This document shows positions 30,275 through 33,933 of a stretch of 33,933 nucleotides of DNA, piece by piece. The translations under genes and the position numbers were made by a program. This stretch comes from Coemansia sp. RSA 1804. Taxonomy: Eukaryota; Kickxellomycota; Kickxellomycetes; Kickxellales; Kickxellaceae. Positions within the stretch are counted from its first letter, which is position 1. Every line of letters begins with the position of its first letter. Where the stretch lies: assembly GCA_027578815.1 (NCBI GenBank), contig JANBTH010000113.1, forward strand, positions 1-33,933, read 5' to 3'. Under the pieces are notes generated by a model. The model had not been told where the DNA came from. It saw only the letters and a program-made list of their open reading frames with translations, and made no database searches.

Positions 30275-31358
30275 ATGGCGGATGGTCGGGGCTTTGTGCT
30301 GCTCAACAGGATGGACAAGATAACGGACGACGGGCTGTATGTCGGCAGCTCGATGGCGGAGGTGGACAAGGCGATGCTGGGCGAGTGCGGCGTGACGCAT
30401 GTACTGTCAGTGGCATCGCACTACGTGCCCAGCCATCCTAGCGTACGTTGCATGCTATACGCGATAACCACACACCATAGAAGTATGGAACCACCCATTA
30501 CTGACTACTGCTTGGTTCGTTTCCTTCTCTAATTGCCAAGACTTCTTTTTATCTTTTGCGTTGTAGGACTTTGTGTACAAGATCGTGTCGATTGATGATC
30601 TGCCCGAGGAGAACCTGATCCAGTACTTCCCCGAGTGCAACGCATTTATCGCCGGAGCAATCGAAGCGGGCGGCCGTGTGCTTGTGCACTGCATGGCGGG
30701 GCAGTCGCGGAGCGCAGCGGTGGCCGCCGCATACCTGATGCAGAAGAACGCACTGACGGCGGAGCAGGCTCTGGATATGCTGAGAGAACGGCGGCCGCAG
30801 ATCAACCCCAACGAGGGGTTCGTGGCCCAGCTACAGCTCTTCTACAACATCGGGTACGATGTTTCGCCGGCCAGGCCAATGTACCGCAGGTTCCTGGTGA
30901 GCCGCAGCTCGGAGCATTTCAAGGAGTACGGAACGATCGAGAGAAGCGACATTGTTGCCGGAGCCGACCCGCTGGCCCTCGATCCGCGACGCATGCGCGG
31001 GCTTGTTGTGCGGTGCAAGAAGTGCCGGAGACCGCTGGTTTCCGACGCAAACATCGTCGACCACTCCGCGGGTGACGGGGAGGTTGCGTTCTCGTTTAAG
31101 AAGCGAAGCAACGGCTCGGGAACAGCCACGCCGCATGCCTTCCCGCAGAACAAGGCGTGCTCGTCGCTGTTTGTTGAGCCGATGGAGTGGATGGACGGCG
31201 TCACGGATGGGCTTCTCGAGAACAAGATAATGTGTCCCAAATGCCACGCCAAGCTCGGCTCGTACAACTGGGCCGGCGCGCAGTGCTCGTGCGGCAAGTG
31301 GATCACGCCGTCGTTCCAGATCCACCGCAACCGCGTTGACGAGCTCCACCAGCGGTGA
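30275..31358 (+). CDS. YVH1: YVH1/DUSP12 dual-specificity phosphatase (two exons)
   Basis: Yvh1 helps mature the 60S ribosomal subunit by displacing Mrt4 and is also a phosphatase. Exon 1 is 30275-30442 (56 codons), then a 124-nt intron, then exon 2 30567-31358, giving 319 aa. The phosphatase P-loop is HCMAGQSRS (H97, catalytic C98, R104), and the general acid is probably in the DDLPEENL loop (66-73). The C-terminal zinc-binding region, needed for ribosome work, has RCKKC, then CSSLF, MCPKCHAKLG and CSCGKW, all cysteines present. I start at ATG 30275 (MADGRGFVLLNRMDKI). The stop is 124 bp from the stop of the convergent SNARE gene. Confidence 0.94.
30443..30566 (+). other. YVH1 intron, 124 nt, phase 0
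   Basis: Donor GTACGT, CTGAC branch-like sequence near 30501, a pyrimidine tract, and acceptor TTGTAG. Splicing joins SHPS to DFVYKI, as expected for the fold. Confidence 0.85.
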
Positions 31359-31482
31359 TCGCGACCACACTCCACACCCCGCGCTGCTGCTGCTGCTTAT
31401 AAACTGCTATTTACTACTGGCAACATAATCTGTCTATACAAAGAATCCAAAACTAAACAAACCCCTCGAGAACGAGATGCTA

Positions 31483-32226
31483 CTACGTGAATATAACCAG
31501 CATTATCAGTATCAGAATGACCACGAACAGCACAATGACGATGTGCAGCGAGCGGTTGTTCTTGTCCTGGAGGAACCTATCGACCTTCCTCTTGGCAGAC
31601 GCAAGCCTCGACTGCGTGCGATCCACCAGCCCATTGACTTCGTCCAGCAGCACCGCATGCGTGTCGAGCTCGGTGTTCATAGTGCTAGCAATCCCATGCA
31701 GGTTCCGCACGGTGCCGAGCATCGAGTCAAAGTGCTGGTCCTGCTCCTCCATCATCATCTGGTACTGCTGCTGCTGGGTCCCAAACTCCTCGGCGCTATA
31801 ACCGGCCACCTGCTCCTCCTCGGCGCGTCCGCCGCCACTCCTTCCTCCTCCTCCTCCTCCTCCTCCTCCTCCAACATTTGCTTGTGTTTTGGCAGACTCT
31901 GACGACTGCGTGAGGGTCTTGCGCATCTCGCCAAGCGCACGCTTCTTGGAGCCGACAAACTCCTGCCGCCCCTTAATCTCCGCCGACGTCAATCCGTACT
32001 CGTCGGGAGCGCTGCGCGACACGTCTATTGTTTCCTGCAGGTCGTCGAGATCGTTGCCGATGGATGTGAGCGAGCTGTACAGCTCGTCCGTCATGTACTG
32101 GTACTCGTTCTCCTCCTGCGGCGTGCGCTTCCGTCCGTCCAGCTGCTTCCACGACGCAAAGAGCGTCCTGGTCTGCTCGAACGCCCCCACCACATCCTCC
32201 TGCACAATGTCAAAAGGATCTGTCAT
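31483..32226 (-). CDS. TLG1: Qc-type SNARE, Tlg1/syntaxin-6 family, with a non-canonical zero-layer residue
   Basis: Drives fusion of endosome-derived vesicles at the trans-Golgi. The protein is 247 aa. The N-terminal syntaxin-6-like bundle (1-105, begins MTDPFDIVQEDV, as in syntaxin 6/10) is followed by a Gly-rich linker (about 119-133). The SNARE motif is at about 160-220, and a single C-terminal membrane anchor at about 227-246 leaves almost no lumenal tail. Layer residues keep the 3/4 spacing: L176, A180, M183, L187, then 190, L194, V197, V201. Position 190, the zero layer, is His (codon CAT) where Tlg1 and syntaxin 6 have Gln (ELDQQ, ELEEQ; here ELDTH). The ATG at 32224-32226 is unambiguous. 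Confidence 0.88.
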   Translation of the reverse strand: MTDPFDIVQEDVVGAFEQTRTLFASWKQLDGRKRTPQEENEYQYMTDELYSSLTSIGNDLDDLQETIDVSRSAPDEYGLTSAEIKGRQEFVGSKKRALGEMRKTLTQSSESAKTQANVGGGGGGGGGGRSGGGRAEEEQVAGYSAEEFGTQQQQYQMMMEEQDQHFDSMLGTVRNLHGIASTMNTELDTHAVLLDEVNGLVDRTQSRLASAKRKVDRFLQDKNNRSLHIVIVLFVVILILIMLVIFT

Positions 32227-32722
32227 TCTGCGAGTTGGGGGCGGAAATAAAATGAAGGGATGCTGTGTGCTGATTAGGCGAATGTGCGAATCAGGATGGA
32301 TAGAGTGAAAAAGAGAGCAGTGTTACTATTCAAAAAGTCTGTCTGTAAGGAAGAAAAAGAGAAAAAGGGTGTGTGTGGAGATGGGAGAAACTGAGTGCAA
32401 TGACGAAAGTACTGTTGTATGCCAAGTCACGCACAGCCAATCACGCTGCAGTGCCATGAATTGTTTACTTTTTTCACCAGCCTTAGTTGCTGAATTGGTT
32501 AGCGTCTTTTACGTTCACCCCCCTTTTCCTTCCTCCTCATCGAATCAAACTACATTACATTCTCTCATTTGCAGCTTGCACAGAGTGCCTTCCTTTTATT
32601 TTGCATTTGCGTTTGGCATTCCTTCGTAAGCGCTGCCGCCTGAACAATCCGCATCTGCTGTGTTAAACCATTCTTACACACTAAAAACATTAACAACAGC
32701 TAAAACATCGCCGGCCGTGTTA
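32227..32722. promoter_or_regulatory. Divergent promoter of the SNARE and ARP1 genes
   Basis: 496 bp between the two starts. The ARP1 side (about 32460-32600) is pyrimidine-rich on the plus strand; the SNARE side (about 32230-32365) is pyrimidine-rich on the minus strand. No clear TATA. Confidence 0.45.
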
Positions 32723-33933
32723 ATGGAATTCGAAGACGTGCTGACGAACCAGCCTGTCGTTATTGACAATGTAAGGCAAACCTCCACCCTCCTCCTTCTA
32801 TGCGGCGGCATTTGGCGTTTGTATCTCTGGCTTAGACTCTGTGCATATCTGTTTTCATTGCTGCTTGTGAATACTTAGGGGTCGGGCGTTATCAAGGCTG
32901 GGTTTGCAGGCGACGACCAGCCCAAATCGTTCTTCTCGTCGTCGGTTGGACGGCCCAAGCACATGCGCATGATGGCGGGCGCGGTGGAGGGCGACTACTT
33001 CATCGGCCGCCGGACAGAGGACCTGCGCGGGCTGCTGAAGATCAGCTATCCGCTGGAGCACGGCGTTGTGACGGACTGGGACGACATGGAGAAAATATGG
33101 TCATACATCTACACCGACGAGCTCAAGACTCTGTCGGAGGAGCATCCCGTGCTGCTCACCGAGGCGCCGCTCAATCCGTCGTCCAATCGCGAGCAGGCTG
33201 CGCAGGTGTTCTTCGAGACCTTCAATGTGCCGGCCTTCTACACCTCGATCCAGGCCGTCCTCAGTCTCTACGCCTCGGGCCGCACAACCGGCGTTGTTCT
33301 CGATGCCGGCGACGGCGTGTCGCATGCGGTCCCTGTGTTTGAGGGCTTTGCGCTTCCGCACGCCATTCGTCGCATGGATGTCGCCGGGCGCGACGTCACC
33401 GATTATCTGCAGGTGCTGCTGCAGAAGGCCGGACACAACTTTTACACGTCGGCCGAAAGGGAGATCGTGCGCCAGGTGAAGGAGAAGATCTGCTATGTTG
33501 CGCTTGATGCTGCAAAGGAGGAGAAGGAGCTTGCTTCGGTTGCCGCCAGCAGAATTGGCACCGTCGGTGGTGGGTCTTCTTCGTCCGGTGATGCCAGACC
33601 ACGGAACGATATTTTCAAACTCCCCGATGGCCATCTGATCAATCTCGGCAACGAGCGGTTCCGCGCGCCCGAGATCCTCTTCCAGCCAGACATCATCGGT
33701 CTCGAGTACCCGGGCATCCACGAGATCGTTGCCGAGTCCATCCGTCGCGCCGACATTGACCTGCGCCGCTCGCTCTACGCGAACATCGTGCTTTCTGGCG
33801 GCACCACGCTGACAAGAGGCTTTGGCGACCGCTTGCTGGCCGAGCTCAGAAAGCAGGCGGTCAATGACTGCAAGATCAAGATCTCCGCGCCCCCCGAGCG
33901 CAAGTACTCCACCTGGATCGGCGGTTCTATTCT
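32723..33933 (+). CDS. ARP1: ARP1 (centractin), actin-related protein of dynactin; 3' end beyond the window
   Basis: Arp1 forms the short filament of dynactin, the dynein cofactor. Exon 1 is 32723-32770 (16 codons, MEFEDVLTNQPVVIDN), then a 108-nt intron, then exon 2 from 32879 to the window edge; 367 complete codons are visible. N-terminal NQPVVIDN|GSGVIKAGFAGD and VGRPKHMRMMAGA distinguish Arp1 from actin (which has DNGSGMCKAGFAGD). ATP-site elements are GSGVIKAGFAGDD, VLDAGDGVSHAVP and VLSGGTTLTRGFGDRL. Relative to human ARP1 there is an extra Ser/Gly-rich stretch of about 20 residues before FKLPDG. The sequence ends in STWIGGSI, near the C-terminus; some 30 residues are missing. Confidence 0.94.
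32771..32878 (+). other. ARP1 intron, 108 nt, phase 0
   Basis: Donor GTAAGG, acceptor CTTAG. Splicing rebuilds the actin-family phosphate loop IDN|GSGVIKAG. The intron has a length divisible by three and no in-frame stop until the acceptor's own TAG. Confidence 0.88.

Overview
This window looks like nuclear DNA of a fungus. The genes are eukaryotic single-copy housekeeping families (UAP1, COG1, SMC6, vigilin/SCP160, YVH1, a Tlg1/syntaxin-6 SNARE, ARP1, mitochondrial aspartate aminotransferase). Introns are few, short (58-149 nt), GT-AG, and close to gene starts. A chitin-precursor enzyme and a WLM-domain protease also fit a fungus. GC-rich coding DNA with alanine and glycine homopolymers, intron poverty and CT-rich promoters would suit an early-diverging lineage such as Kickxellomycotina, but that placement is inference. 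No operons, tRNA, rRNA or CRISPR arrays were seen.

Left arm (1-6.9 kb): AT-rich and nearly devoid of intact genes. It holds the edge of a spliced minus-strand gene (1-644), a pair of matching inverted repeats (1216-1250 and 1460-1494), several decayed coding relics (872-1078, 1822-2120, 2861-3321, 6480-6818), and a clear pseudogene of a Prp22/DHX8 DEAH-box helicase (4128-5540, minus). The helicase copy has lost its N-terminal half and carries two stops at conserved codons.

Middle (6.9-20 kb): UAP1 (minus), a 2.5 kb gene-free purine-tract region, a VanZ-like membrane protein (minus), a 50-residue lysine-rich ORF behind a good TATA box, a small cysteine-cluster protein (minus), a WLM/Wss1-type protease with two SUMO-interacting motifs, COG1, and mitochondrial aspartate aminotransferase (all three plus).

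Right (20-33.9 kb): a vigilin/Scp160 protein with about 14 KH repeats, convergent with SMC6 (minus, two exons); YVH1 dual-specificity phosphatase (plus, two exons), convergent with a Tlg1/syntaxin-6-type SNARE (minus); and ARP1 (plus, two exons), running off the right edge. The KH gene is broken in the assembly, not in biology: 10 Ns at 23388-23397 separate two contig ends that overlap by 1055 identical bases. Counting the overlap once restores a single 1474-codon frame.

The genes act in separate pathways: chitin/GPI precursor synthesis, Golgi tethering and fusion (COG1 and the SNARE), DNA repair (WLM protease and SMC6), translation and ribosome assembly (KH protein and YVH1), dynactin (ARP1), and amino-acid metabolism. 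I see no evidence for a new multi-gene system. The most notable items are a histidine replacing the zero-layer glutamine of the SNARE, the assembly overlap with its expandable GCA tract, the helicase pseudogene, and two unrecognised small proteins.
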